DNA of 16,200 nucleotides from CAYTMY01 sp964618075 (GCA_964618075.1 CAZTZO010000026.1:1-16200); one strand, 5' to 3'. Numbered from the stretch's first letter, positions 7,290 to 15,309 are shown. Numbers and translations: made by a program. The notes: a model not told the origin generated them from the letters alone.

Positions 7290-8347
7290 TATACATACTC
7301 TTTATCAATATATTTTCCTGTAAACGCTCTCATAATCGAAGCGTATAGCATTTTAAAACGTATTTTATCTCCGATTCGGTATTCGATTTCGGAATCTGTT
7401 ATATCAACCAACAAATGGTCGCTGCTCGCTTCCATGATATAAGCGTCTTTATCAAACGGTATCATATCTATGTCTATATCTTGTCGTCCAACGGAACAAA
7501 TCGCTCTCTTTCGAGAACCCTTTTGCTCAAATGAAGGCTGTCTGTTTAGAGAAGAATACCCTCTTTGTCCTATCGGAACGGAAGGTTTTTCCTTAATTTC
7601 GATTATTTCAGCCTCCAAGACAAAACAGTCGTCATACATTCCCTCTATATGTAACCTTGTTGAATCGTCTCTTCCGCAATAAATAGTATCGCCTATTCTG
7701 AGGTTGTTGATTCTGTCCGGTATAGTCGAGCTTCTTACCAGCGAATAGCTTGTGCTGCTACCGCCGGATATATAGTGCAATTGTATATCAAACTGTTTTT
7801 CTATTTCGTTTGCAGCGTCTGTTAATTGCGTTAAATTCGTAATAGTAGGAAGGATACCGCCGTAACAAGTAAGACTGGTACCAATACCTTCAAACGTTAT
7901 ATTTTCTAAACATAATACTTTTTCAACTGCTGATAACAAATCAGTTTTATCAAAGTATCCCTCTCTTAAATCACCTAAATCATACAATAAAATGACGCCG
8001 TGTTTTTTTTTGGCTCTTTTGGCTGCATTATCAAGAGAAACGACAGTTTCTATTTCCGAATTGAGTGATATGTCTGAAAATGCCACAACCTTATCACATT
8101 CGCTTATAGAAGGTAATCGTAGCAACATTTTTGTGCAGCTGACATCCTTTATTGATTCAAGATTTTCTATACGTGAATCCGCTATCATATCAACACCGGC
8201 TTTTAATAATGCGTTTACGATGCGTTTATCAGCACAGTGCATTTTGGTTACTGCGGCAACGCTTATATTTTGTTTTTTGCAATTCTCTAGTACAGTTTTC
8301 GCATTGAACGATATTTTGTCGGTATTTATAATTATTTTAGCCGTCAT
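7289..8347 (-). CDS. Alanine/ornithine racemase-family PLP enzyme (Orr-like)
   Basis: The 352 residues match the PLP-dependent alanine racemase N-terminal barrel fold, and the overall layout matches the ornithine racemase (Orr) subgroup. Visible signatures are AAVTKMHCADK with the likely Schiff-base Lys35, ADSRIENLESI, the DLGDLREGYF segment, GTSLTCYGG, GGSSTSYSLV, NNLRIGDTIYCGR and the C-terminal GRQDIDIDMIPFD and SSDHLLVDITDSE. The domain follows the short form without a classical alanine racemase C-terminal domain. Substrate (ornithine, another basic amino acid, or alanine) cannot be read from the sequence. The ATG at 8347 has a strong GAGGTGA site 4 nt upstream. It is first in an operon with the desulfurase and thiI, overlapping the former by one base; the functional link to tRNA thiolation is not obvious. 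Confidence 0.88.
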   Translation of the reverse strand: MTAKIIINTDKISFNAKTVLENCKKQNISVAAVTKMHCADKRIVNALLKAGVDMIADSRIENLESIKDVSCTKMLLRLPSISECDKVVAFSDISLNSEIETVVSLDNAAKRAKKKHGVILLYDLGDLREGYFDKTDLLSAVEKVLCLENITFEGIGTSLTCYGGILPTITNLTQLTDAANEIEKQFDIQLHYISGGSSTSYSLVRSSTIPDRINNLRIGDTIYCGRDDSTRLHIEGMYDDCFVLEAEIIEIKEKPSVPIGQRGYSSLNRQPSFEQKGSRKRAICSVGRQDIDIDMIPFDKDAYIMEASSDHLLVDITDSEIEYRIGDKIRFKMLYASIMRAFTGKYIDKEYV

Positions 8348-8386
8348 TCAATCACCTCAAAAGAGTTTATTTGGGCTTAAAAATGT

Positions 8387-8417
8387 TATATAACAATTAT
8401 TTCTATTACTAAATCAA
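8387..8417 (-). promoter_or_regulatory. Probable promoter of the racemase-desulfurase-thiI operon
   Basis: In minus-strand sense, TTGATT (8412-8417) is followed after 18-19 bp by TTATAT/TATATA (8387-8393), with TG just upstream of the -10 making it extended. It lies about 40 bp before the ATG at 8347 and downstream of the pduL terminator, as expected for a separate transcription unit. Confidence 0.5.
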
Positions 8418-8430
8418 TATAAATTTATCT

Positions 8431-8464
8431 AAAAGACCGACAGCTAACAAAGCTATCGGTCTTT
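8431..8464 (-). terminator. Intrinsic terminator after pduL
   Basis: A 14-bp stem (8432-8445 with 8451-8464) contains one G-U wobble and a 5-nt loop. In minus-strand sense it reads AAAGACCGATAGCT, loop, AGCTGTCGGTCTTT, followed by TTAGATAAATTT. It sits 25 bp after the pduL stop and ends the trmL-trxB-lipoprotein-pduL run. Confidence 0.85.
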
Positions 8465-8489
8465 ATAAGCTTTATCAATTTAATTAATA

Positions 8490-9062
8490 TTACTTGATAA
8501 GCTTGCAGATCATTCCGTTTTTAGCGCCGGCTGCATTTCCCTCTTCTGTATCTACGTGAAAATCAAGAGCATAGTTTTCCGAAGCGCGAATAAGCACATG
8601 GTGGAATATCAATCCTCTCATGCCGGGAACCTCTATATCAACCAAATCATCGTTTTTTACACCAAACTCTGCTGCTTCTTCAAGACTCATATGTAAATGT
8701 CTCGAAGCGACTATGACTCCCTGTGTGATGGTAACGCTTCCCTTTGGCCCTATAATAGTGCAGCCCGGTGTTTCATCAATCTGTCCCGAATCCCTTATAA
8801 CTACCGGTACTCCGAGCTTAAAAGCGTCTGATGCCAGTATTTCGACCTGATCTGCTTTTCTGGCAGGTCCGAGTATTCTTATACCTTTGATTATCCCCTT
8901 TGGCCCTTGGATATCGACCTTTTCATCACAAGCAAATTGGTGTGGCTGTGAAAGATCTTTTATCCATGTAAGCTTGTAGCCTTCTCCGAATAATAAATTA
9001 ATATGCTCTTCTGTCAGATGCACATGTCTGTTTGATAATGCTATAGGTACCTCTGTTCTCAT
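8490..9062 (-). CDS. pduL: Phosphate acyltransferase PduL (phosphotransacylase)
   Basis: PduL exchanges acyl-CoA and acyl-phosphate (propanoyl or acetyl) and is unrelated in fold to classical Pta. The 190 residues contain the two PduL repeats and the zinc-binding histidines: SNRHVHLT (H13, H15), ASRHLHMS (H122, H124) and LDFHVDTEEGNAAG (H169). It lacks the N-terminal amphipathic extension that targets PduL to microcompartments; the protein begins directly with the first barrel, and no shell genes are near. It is therefore probably cytosolic, linking acetyl-CoA or propanoyl-CoA to acyl-phosphate and, with a kinase encoded elsewhere, to ATP. The ATG at 9062 is preceded by AGGAG. It lies 33 bp after the second lipoprotein gene and before a terminator, so it is the last gene of its operon. 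Confidence 0.95.
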   Translation of the reverse strand: MRTEVPIALSNRHVHLTEEHINLLFGEGYKLTWIKDLSQPHQFACDEKVDIQGPKGIIKGIRILGPARKADQVEILASDAFKLGVPVVIRDSGQIDETPGCTIIGPKGSVTITQGVIVASRHLHMSLEEAAEFGVKNDDLVDIEVPGMRGLIFHHVLIRASENYALDFHVDTEEGNAAGAKNGMICKLIK

Positions 9063-9095
9063 AAATAAACTCCTGTAATATTATTTAATTTATTG

Positions 9096-10142
9096 TTATT
9101 CCGCCGGTGTTTGCGTTGCGTCTTCAGGTGCATTTTGGTTCTGTTTATTTTGATACTCTGTTTGCAGTTGTATCATCATAGCATTTAATTCACTGTAATT
9201 TGAAGGTACCGTCTGTTTCATCCATGTCAGATTATACTCATATTCTGCTAACATTTCACGTGAGGTACTATTCACTAATTCAGACGAATCAAATCCCAAA
9301 GCCTTGTCGTATATACCGTATCTGTACAATCCATAATTATAACTGTTGTTTGCGCAATTTACAATAGCTACTGAAAACAGCTCATCATAATTTTTGTATG
9401 TATAGCCCAGACATCTCGAGTTATCTTTTAAGGTGTATAAGTCCGAGCATATAATATAAAGTTGTTTTTGAATAACATAGTTATTGACTCCTATTGCAGA
9501 AGCAGCACAATCGGCAAAAATGACGTCAGCACCGCTATCGTTTAATTTCTTTGCGCAATTATAGCCCTCGTCGACATCTGCATATGAATCGGTATATTCT
9601 TTTATAACTTCAGTTTTGTAGCTATATGATTTAGCACCGTACTCAAAACCTATTTCATAGGAATTATATTCATCGCTGTTTATTCCGACATATCCGACAA
9701 TTCCGCTTTTGCTTGTTTTTGCAGCAAGTATACCCGCTAAGAATGCCGCTTCCTCCATTTTGAAATCAATATATACCACGTTATCTGACGTACCTGTTTG
9801 TCCGATAAGCACAACCCTTGAATCCGGATAATCGTTTGCTTTAGCAACAAGAATTTCAGCTATATTTTTTGACGCAGTCATAATAAAGCTTGATTTATTT
9901 TCAAATGAAGAATTGATTTGATTGCTCAAATCCTTTGTGCTTGAAGGCAAAATCACTTCGTATTGAAAGTTATACAGTTTGGATTGGCTTTTAAAAGCAT
10001 TCTGAGCAGCTTTTGTTTGTACGCTCTGTTTGCCGGTAAGGTCTGTTAAAAAGGTAATATTAAAATCATACTCAGCTGTTTTCAAGCAACCGGACAAAAG
10101 CATAACAAAACACAAACATATTATCAGTAACTTTTTTTTCAT
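9096..10142 (-). CDS. BMP-family (PnrA/Med-like) lipoprotein, second of a tandem pair
   Basis: The product is a 348-residue secreted lipoprotein. A short signal peptide ends in the lipobox LLSGC with the acylated Cys19. The mature part is a periplasmic-binding-protein-like fold of the BMP (basic membrane protein/PnrA) family: FLTDLTGKQS near the start, the family's EEAAFLAGILAAKTSKSG segment, GFEYGAKSYS, and ADVIFADCAASAIGV. Family members bind nucleosides for an ABC importer, while Med of B. subtilis is a regulator of competence. The C-terminus is low-complexity (QNKQNQNAPEDATQTPAE). No permease or ATPase gene lies in the window, so ligand and partner are unknown. The ATG at 10142 is preceded by GAGG; the gene follows its paralogue by 26 bp. 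Confidence 0.85.
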   Translation of the reverse strand: MKKKLLIICLCFVMLLSGCLKTAEYDFNITFLTDLTGKQSVQTKAAQNAFKSQSKLYNFQYEVILPSSTKDLSNQINSSFENKSSFIMTASKNIAEILVAKANDYPDSRVVLIGQTGTSDNVVYIDFKMEEAAFLAGILAAKTSKSGIVGYVGINSDEYNSYEIGFEYGAKSYSYKTEVIKEYTDSYADVDEGYNCAKKLNDSGADVIFADCAASAIGVNNYVIQKQLYIICSDLYTLKDNSRCLGYTYKNYDELFSVAIVNCANNSYNYGLYRYGIYDKALGFDSSELVNSTSREMLAEYEYNLTWMKQTVPSNYSELNAMMIQLQTEYQNKQNQNAPEDATQTPAE

Positions 10143-10168
10143 AAAAGACCTCGTTTTTTAAAAACGTT

Positions 10169-11179
10169 TTATTTAAATTCGGGAGCGATGAAAGAAGCCG
10201 CCTCGCTTCTGTTCACGGGTATATGAAAGCTTTTTTCTGAAATTCTATCTTTCCATGTCTCTACGTTATTTTTTGCCGTGTCATTTGAATCTGAATATTC
10301 AAGGCTTAAAGCATCATCTTCAAAACCAAAAATTTTTATCTGTCCCTGAAAAGTCCCGTTGAAATACTCTTTGACAGCGCATGTTATAGCATTATTCACA
10401 TTATTTTTTACAAGAAATGACATCTTATAATTATAAGATGCGTCATAGTTATAACCGCAGCCTATTACCTTTATACCCTTTTGTTTGGCAAAATCGTAAA
10501 CTGCCTGTGACTGTTCTATAGTATATATTATATCATAATCATCATTGATAGCGTCATTGAGTTTAGAAGTAATTGTCTCGTATGACTGATTATCTCCAAG
10601 ATATAATACCTTGACCGCTTTATCCTGCGATACGCATTTTACGCCGGATAAAAATGATGCTTCATATTCTACTATTGAAAGATATTCTCTCCCTCCGAGA
10701 AAGCAAATGTTTTTTTGAGCTGTATTTGCAGCATATATACCGGAAATGAATCCTGTTTCACTTTTTGAAAAAACTATGCTGTAAATATTATTTACATCCT
10801 GAATACCGTCAAGGTCCATATCTGCGTTTGCGCCGACAAGTACAAAGTATATATCATTGTAATTTTTAGCAGCTATAACCGCCTCGGTTTCTGAGGAGGG
10901 GTTTGAATATATTATCAATTGAGGAGACTGTGATATGATCTCCACAAATTTTTTATCATAGTTTTGTACTTTTGAAGGCTCTATTACCTCCAAATTGAAT
11001 TTATATTCTTTTGATAACGCCTCCAAGGCTTCGTATGTTGCTTTATCTGTGTACGATCCGTTTTTACCGTCTTTTCCTGTTATAAGCACAACCTTTGTAT
11101 CAGATTTATTTGAGCAGGCACTTGGAACGAATATCAAAAGTAAAATGATTGCCGCTAACAGCAGTTTTTTAATTTTCAT
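10169..11179 (-). CDS. BMP-family (PnrA/Med-like) lipoprotein, first of a tandem pair
   Basis: The 336-residue product has a hydrophobic signal peptide and the lipobox VPSAC (Cys22), so it should be anchored on the outer face of the membrane. The mature domain follows the same plan as the next gene: KVVLITGKDGKNGSYTDK, then PQLIIYSNPSS, the family motif SKSETGFISGIYAANTAQKN, YEASFLSGVKCVSQ, and YDIIYTIEQSQAVYDFAKQKGIKVIGCGYN. The two are clearly diverged paralogues rather than a recent duplication. The gene starts 16 bp after trxB with GGAG upstream, so it is probably cotranscribed with trxB. A transport role in nucleoside or other small-molecule uptake would be the family default, but no transporter subunits are nearby. 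Confidence 0.84.
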   Translation of the reverse strand: MKIKKLLLAAIILLLIFVPSACSNKSDTKVVLITGKDGKNGSYTDKATYEALEALSKEYKFNLEVIEPSKVQNYDKKFVEIISQSPQLIIYSNPSSETEAVIAAKNYNDIYFVLVGANADMDLDGIQDVNNIYSIVFSKSETGFISGIYAANTAQKNICFLGGREYLSIVEYEASFLSGVKCVSQDKAVKVLYLGDNQSYETITSKLNDAINDDYDIIYTIEQSQAVYDFAKQKGIKVIGCGYNYDASYNYKMSFLVKNNVNNAITCAVKEYFNGTFQGQIKIFGFEDDALSLEYSDSNDTAKNNVETWKDRISEKSFHIPVNRSEAASFIAPEFK

Positions 11180-11195
11180 TTTAATTAACTCCGTT

Positions 11196-12104
11196 TCAAG
11201 AAATATATTTTTCTGCTTCTACGGCAGCTATTGCACCGTCTGCGGCAGCGGTTACGACCTGACGAAGAGCTGTATTCCTTATATCTCCCGAAGCAAATAA
11301 ACCTTCAAGTGAGGTATGCATATTTGCGTTTGTTATGATATATCCATTCTCGTCACAATCCACAAGTTTTTCAAATGCTTTTGTGTTTGGTATATATCCT
11401 GCAAAAATAAACAAACCATCTGTTTTAAATTCAGTCAGTGTATTCGTTAGCTTGTTTCTAACGGTTATGCTCTCAAGGTAATCTTTACCGTTGATCTTTT
11501 CCACAACCGTATCGTAAACTATGTTTATTTTTTTATTGCCGACAATTTTATTTTTAACGCTGGAAGAAGCTCTAAGCTCATTCCTTCTGTGAAAAACTGT
11601 CACCTTTGAAGCAAATTTTGTAAGATAGTCGGCTTCCTTTAAGGCCGTATCTCCTCCTCCAACAACAGCTACTTCTCTGTTTCTGTAAAAAGCCGCATCA
11701 CACGTGGCACAATACGATACTCCCCTGCCGCGAAATTCCACTTCACCTTCTATACCCAGTAAGCGAGGTAACGTGCCTGCTGCAATTATAACTGCTTTTG
11801 CTAAGTATTCCTTTTGCATAATTGTATTTATTTTAAAGGCTTCGCCTGTTTTTTCGATGTTAGTAATTTCATCATATACAAATTCTGCACCGGCTTCCTT
11901 TGCCTGTATATACATTCTTTGCGTAAGTGAAAAACCAGTTGAGTCTATCTCACTACCGGGATAATTCTCTATTTCAGAGGTCTGTGTTATTAACCCACCG
12001 ACAGAGCTTTTTTCGAAAACCAACGTATCTAACGCTGCTCTTGAACAATACAAGGCTGCGCTTAAGCCTGCGGGGCCTGCTCCTATAATAATTATATCCT
12101 TCAA
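11196..12104 (-). CDS. trxB: Thioredoxin reductase (NADPH type)
   Basis: TrxB reduces thioredoxin with NADPH via FAD and a redox-active disulfide. The 302 residues show the FAD-binding GAGPAGLSAALYCSR (8-22), ENYPG (46-50), the active-site CATC (C132, C135), the NADPH-binding GGGDTALKEA (149-158) and the NADPH phosphate-binding HRRNELRA (172-179). A C-terminal FAD motif, LFASGDIRN followed by RQVVTAAADG, completes it. Presence of the HRR motif argues for a true NADPH enzyme rather than a ferredoxin- or other flavodoxin-linked variant. The start is TTG at 12104 with GGAGG 10 nt upstream; no upstream in-frame ATG fits. It lies 47 bp after trmL with no clear promoter between, and 16 bp before the lipoprotein pair. 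No thioredoxin gene is in the window. Confidence 0.96.
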   Translation of the reverse strand: MKDIIIIGAGPAGLSAALYCSRAALDTLVFEKSSVGGLITQTSEIENYPGSEIDSTGFSLTQRMYIQAKEAGAEFVYDEITNIEKTGEAFKINTIMQKEYLAKAVIIAAGTLPRLLGIEGEVEFRGRGVSYCATCDAAFYRNREVAVVGGGDTALKEADYLTKFASKVTVFHRRNELRASSSVKNKIVGNKKINIVYDTVVEKINGKDYLESITVRNKLTNTLTEFKTDGLFIFAGYIPNTKAFEKLVDCDENGYIITNANMHTSLEGLFASGDIRNTALRQVVTAAADGAIAAVEAEKYIS

Positions 12105-12114
12105 TTAATTGTAA

Positions 12115-12119
12115 CCTCC
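12115..12119 (-). promoter_or_regulatory. Ribosome binding site fixing the TTG start of trxB
   Basis: GGAGG on the minus strand lies 10 nt before the TTG at 12104-12102. The conserved FAD motif begins at residue 8 of the protein read from that TTG, which leaves no room for a downstream start. Confidence 0.7.
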
Positions 12120-12151
12120 AAATAAGAATTGTAATTCACATCATTAATTTG

Positions 12152-12622
12152 TTAAACAATCAAGTTTAAAAAATCGTTTTGTCGCAATGCCTCATATAGT
12201 ACGATACCTACTGAATTACTTAAATTTAAGCATCTCGCATGTTTGCTGTCCATCATAGGTATTTTCAAACGATTTTCTTTATATTTGTTATGAATGTCTT
12301 CGGGAAGCCCCGACGTCTCGCTTCCGAACAATAAAAAATCACCGTCATGAAAATCACACTGACTGTATTTTTTACTGCCCTTTGAAGTTAATGCATATAA
12401 ATTGCAGGATTTGTTATTTTTTTCAAACTCATTAAAATCTTCATACTCAAATACTTCAAGCTCATTCCAATAATCAAGACCTGCTCTGATTAAGGTTTTG
12501 TCGTTGATAACAAAGCCATACGGCTTTATCAAATGAAGCCTTGAACCTGTGACAGCACATGTTCTTGCAATGTTGCCTGTATTCTGAGGAATTTGAGGAT
12601 TGTATAAAACTATATTGAACAT
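12152..12622 (-). CDS. trmL: tRNA (cytidine(34)-2'-O)-methyltransferase TrmL
   Basis: TrmL is a small SPOUT-fold (trefoil-knotted) methyltransferase that 2'-O-methylates the wobble base of certain leucine tRNAs. The 156-residue length is that of the minimal TrmL/YibK form with no extra RNA-binding domain. Signatures are NPQIPQNTGNIARTC (motif 1, 8-22), AGLDYW (47-52), LLFGSETSGLP (motif 2, 97-107) and RCLNLSNSVGIVLYEALRQ (motif 3, 130-148), the last two forming the SAM-binding knot. The ATG at 12622 has only a weak AAAGAA-like ribosome binding site and lies 10 nt after a 34-nt palindrome that follows ppdK. Because only 50 bp separate the genes, trmL may depend on read-through from ppdK or on a promoter inside its 3' end. 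Confidence 0.95.
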   Translation of the reverse strand: MFNIVLYNPQIPQNTGNIARTCAVTGSRLHLIKPYGFVINDKTLIRAGLDYWNELEVFEYEDFNEFEKNNKSCNLYALTSKGSKKYSQCDFHDGDFLLFGSETSGLPEDIHNKYKENRLKIPMMDSKHARCLNLSNSVGIVLYEALRQNDFLNLIV

Positions 12623-12632
12623 AATTCTTTAT

Positions 12633-12666
12633 TAAGCAGCGCGGAGCATATGCTCCGCGCTGCTTA
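12633..12666 (-). repeat. 34-nt perfect palindrome between ppdK and trmL
   Basis: Each 17-nt half (12633-12649 and 12650-12666) is the exact reverse complement of the other, with a GC-rich core (GCAGCGCGGAGC). As RNA it could fold into a very stable hairpin with no true loop beyond the central AUAU. In minus-strand sense it is followed by AATAAAGAATT, a poor U-tract, whereas the plus strand is followed by TTTTTATTATTTT. It is probably a ppdK terminator or mRNA-stabilising hairpin. Confidence 0.8.
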
Positions 12667-12672
12667 TTTTTA

Positions 12673-15297
12673 TTATTTTCTGTTAATAATTGTCGCTTGC
12701 GCAGCTGCAAGTCTTGCAATAGGTACACGGTAAGGCGAACAGGATACATAGTCAAGTCCTACGCTGTCAAAGAAGTAAATCGAAGCAGGATCTCCTCCAT
12801 GTTCTCCGCATACGCCGCATTTGAGATCAGGCTTTGTTTTTCTGCCTTCCTCTACGGCAAGCTTAACGAGCCTTCCTACGCCGATTTGGTCTACAGTCTG
12901 GAATGGGTCTGTATCAAATACTCTTTTGTCGATATAATCGTTAATAAACGAGCCTGCGTCATCTCTTGAGAAGCCAAGCGTCATCTGCGTAAGGTCGTTT
13001 GTTCCGAATGAGAAGAACTGAGCTGTTTTTGCCATATCTCCTGCTGTAAGCGCAGCTCTGGGAACCTCGATCATAGTACCCGTCATGAAATCGATTGTAT
13101 CGTTTTCTTCCTTGAATACTTCTTGTGCAGTTTCCTTTATGATATTTACAACATAATCCAATTCCTTGATATTACCTGCAAGAGGCACCATTATCTCGGG
13201 GTCTACAGCAAGCCCTTCATTTTTCACCTGCAAAGCAGCCGATATAACGGCTCTTGTTTGCATTTGCGCTATTTCGGGGTATGTAATTGATAAACGGCAG
13301 CCTCTGTGTCCGAGCATCGGATTAAATTCATGAAGCTCGTTTATTCTTGACTTGAGTTTTTCTACCGTGATACCAAGTTCTTTTGCTATCTGTATGATAT
13401 CTTCTTCATTTTGTGGTAAGAACTCATGCAGAGGCGGATCGAGAAGTCTTATTGTAACGCTCTTTCCTTCCATAGCTCTGAATATCTGAACGAAATCTTC
13501 CTTCTGCATGGGAAGTATTTTTGCAAGTGCTTCTTTTCTCTTTTCAAGGGAATCAGCACAAATCATTTTTCTTACTTCAAGTATTCTGGATTTTTCAAAG
13601 AACATGTGCTCTGTTCTGCATAATCCTACGCCTTGAGCGCCGAAGGATATTGCCGTTTTTGCGTCCGTGGGAGTATCCGCGTTAGTGCGTATTTCCATTC
13701 TTCTGATTTCGTCTGCCCATGTCATTATTGTGCCGAAATCTCCCGAAAGGTCAGCGTCTCTTCTGTCGATAACGCCGTTATAAACATTACCCGTAGTACC
13801 GTTAAGAGAAATGAAATCGCCTTCTTTTATCTTAAGATTGCCGACTTCGAAATACTTTTCTTCTTCATTGACTTTAATTTCTCCGCAGCCTGCTACGCAG
13901 CATTTGCCCATTCCGCGTGCTACGACTGCAGCGTGAGATGTCATACCGCCTCTGGCTGTCAATATGCCGTTTGAGCTGTGCATTCCTTCGATGTCTTCAG
14001 GTGAAGTTTCTTTACGAACGAGAATCACGTCTTCTTTATTTACAGCGTGTTCTTTTGCGCTTGCTGCTGTAAAATATACTTTACCTACAGCAGCTCCCGG
14101 AGATGCGGGAAGACCTGTTGCAATAGGTGTTGCCGCTTTAAGAGCGTTGTCGTCGAAAGTCGGGTAGAGCAACTGGTTAAGTGAGCTTGCTTCGACTCTC
14201 ATTACAGCTGTTTCTTTATCAATAAGACCTTCGCTAACCATATCTACGCCAATTTTCAAAGCGGCTCTTGCTGTTCTCTTGCCGGCTCTTGTCTGAAGCA
14301 TATAGAGCTTGTTTTCTTCGATAGTAAACTCCATATCCTGCATATCGGTATAATGCTGCTCTAATATCTGAGTGATTTTTATAAACTCTTCATATATCTG
14401 CGGCATATCTTCCTGAAGTCTCGAAATAGGCTCTGGCGTTCTTATACCTGCAACAACGTCTTCGCCCTGTGCATTTATAAGATATTCGCCGTATACTTTT
14501 TTCTCGCCGTTCGCGGGGTTTCTCGTGAAAGCAACTCCCGTTCCGGACTTGTTGCCCATGTTGCCGTAAACCATTGACTGAATGTTGACAGCAGTTCCGA
14601 TATCGTGAGGAATTCCGTTAAGCTTTCTGTATACGATTGCTCTGTCGTTGTTCCATGATTTGAATATTGCTTCCACAGCAATCATCAGCTGAACATTGGG
14701 GTCATCAGGGAATTCATAACCCATTTGCTGTTTAAATATCTCTTTATATTTAATTACAAGAGCCTTTAAGTCTTCTTGTGTAAGCTCTGTGTCTACTTTG
14801 TAGCCTTTTTTCTCTTTGATTGCGTCTATTTCTTTTTCAAACATCTGTCTGTCGATGCCTATGGCGACATCGGAAAACATCATGATAAAACGTCTGTAGC
14901 TGTCGTATGCAAATCTGGGATTCTCCGTTTTCTTTGCAAGCGCTTCAACCGTAGTCGGATTAAGACCGAGGTTTAAGATAGTATCCATCATTCCCGGCAT
15001 TGATATTCTCGCTCCCGAACGCACCGAAACGAGCAACGGATTGTCTGAACCACCGAACGTCTTTCCCATTTTTGCTTCAAGCTTATGTAAATACTCATAA
15101 GTTTGTTCTTTTATTTCGTCAGAAATTTTTTCGCCGCACTCATAATAATTTGTGCAGGCCTCAGTGGTTATCGTGATTCCTTGAGGAACAGGCAAACCAA
15201 TGTTTGTCATTTCCGCAAGTCCGGCACCCTTGCCGCCGAGCAGGTCTCTTTGTGAAGCATTTCCCTCTTCAAATGAATAAACATACTTCTTAGCCAA
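12673..15297 (-). CDS. ppdK: Pyruvate, phosphate dikinase
   Basis: PPDK interconverts pyruvate, ATP and phosphate with PEP, AMP and pyrophosphate; in anaerobic Clostridia it often serves glycolysis or gluconeogenesis. Read from TTG at 15297 the product is 874 residues, the normal family length, starting MAKKYVYSFEEG. The long upstream frame to 15345 would add 16 atypical residues, and GGAGG lies exactly 7 nt before the TTG. Domain order: N-terminal ATP-grasp region (RDLLGGKGAGLAEM near 17-30, SVRSGARISMPGMMDT near 91-106), phosphohistidine swivel domain with GGMTSHAAVVARG (catalytic His455, as in Clostridium symbiosum), and C-terminal PEP/pyruvate barrel with CRTEHMFF, TIRLLDPPLHEF, FGTNDLTQ and CGVCGEHGGDP (catalytic Cys830). 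All catalytic residues are present. No PPDK regulatory protein gene is adjacent. Confidence 0.97.
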   Translation of the reverse strand: MAKKYVYSFEEGNASQRDLLGGKGAGLAEMTNIGLPVPQGITITTEACTNYYECGEKISDEIKEQTYEYLHKLEAKMGKTFGGSDNPLLVSVRSGARISMPGMMDTILNLGLNPTTVEALAKKTENPRFAYDSYRRFIMMFSDVAIGIDRQMFEKEIDAIKEKKGYKVDTELTQEDLKALVIKYKEIFKQQMGYEFPDDPNVQLMIAVEAIFKSWNNDRAIVYRKLNGIPHDIGTAVNIQSMVYGNMGNKSGTGVAFTRNPANGEKKVYGEYLINAQGEDVVAGIRTPEPISRLQEDMPQIYEEFIKITQILEQHYTDMQDMEFTIEENKLYMLQTRAGKRTARAALKIGVDMVSEGLIDKETAVMRVEASSLNQLLYPTFDDNALKAATPIATGLPASPGAAVGKVYFTAASAKEHAVNKEDVILVRKETSPEDIEGMHSSNGILTARGGMTSHAAVVARGMGKCCVAGCGEIKVNEEEKYFEVGNLKIKEGDFISLNGTTGNVYNGVIDRRDADLSGDFGTIMTWADEIRRMEIRTNADTPTDAKTAISFGAQGVGLCRTEHMFFEKSRILEVRKMICADSLEKRKEALAKILPMQKEDFVQIFRAMEGKSVTIRLLDPPLHEFLPQNEEDIIQIAKELGITVEKLKSRINELHEFNPMLGHRGCRLSITYPEIAQMQTRAVISAALQVKNEGLAVDPEIMVPLAGNIKELDYVVNIIKETAQEVFKEENDTIDFMTGTMIEVPRAALTAGDMAKTAQFFSFGTNDLTQMTLGFSRDDAGSFINDYIDKRVFDTDPFQTVDQIGVGRLVKLAVEEGRKTKPDLKCGVCGEHGGDPASIYFFDSVGLDYVSCSPYRVPIARLAAAQATIINRK

Positions 15298-15304
15298 AAC
15301 TAAT

Positions 15305-15309
15305 CCTCC
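15305..15309 (-). promoter_or_regulatory. Ribosome binding site fixing the TTG start of ppdK
   Basis: GGAGG (minus-strand sense) is followed by 7 nt and TTG at 15297. It would lie inside the coding region if the upstream ATG at 15345 were used. The family's characteristic N-terminus begins right after this TTG. Confidence 0.8.

Noticed and set aside
4935..8396. Similar TGTTATATxAAC strings upstream of the MerR-like gene and the racemase gene, considered as a shared operator
   Set aside because: Both are explained as extended -10 promoter elements in AT-rich DNA; two occurrences are not enough for a regulon motif.
10143..10168. AT-rich inverted repeat (ACGTTTTT/AAAAACG-like) between the two lipoprotein genes, considered as a terminator
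   Set aside because: The stem is short and almost entirely A-T, with the next ribosome binding site immediately after it; cotranscription is more likely.
12474..12755. 93-codon minus-strand frame spanning the end of ppdK, the palindrome and the start of trmL
   Set aside because: It overlaps two well-supported genes in another frame and reads through the palindrome; composition is that of a shadow frame.
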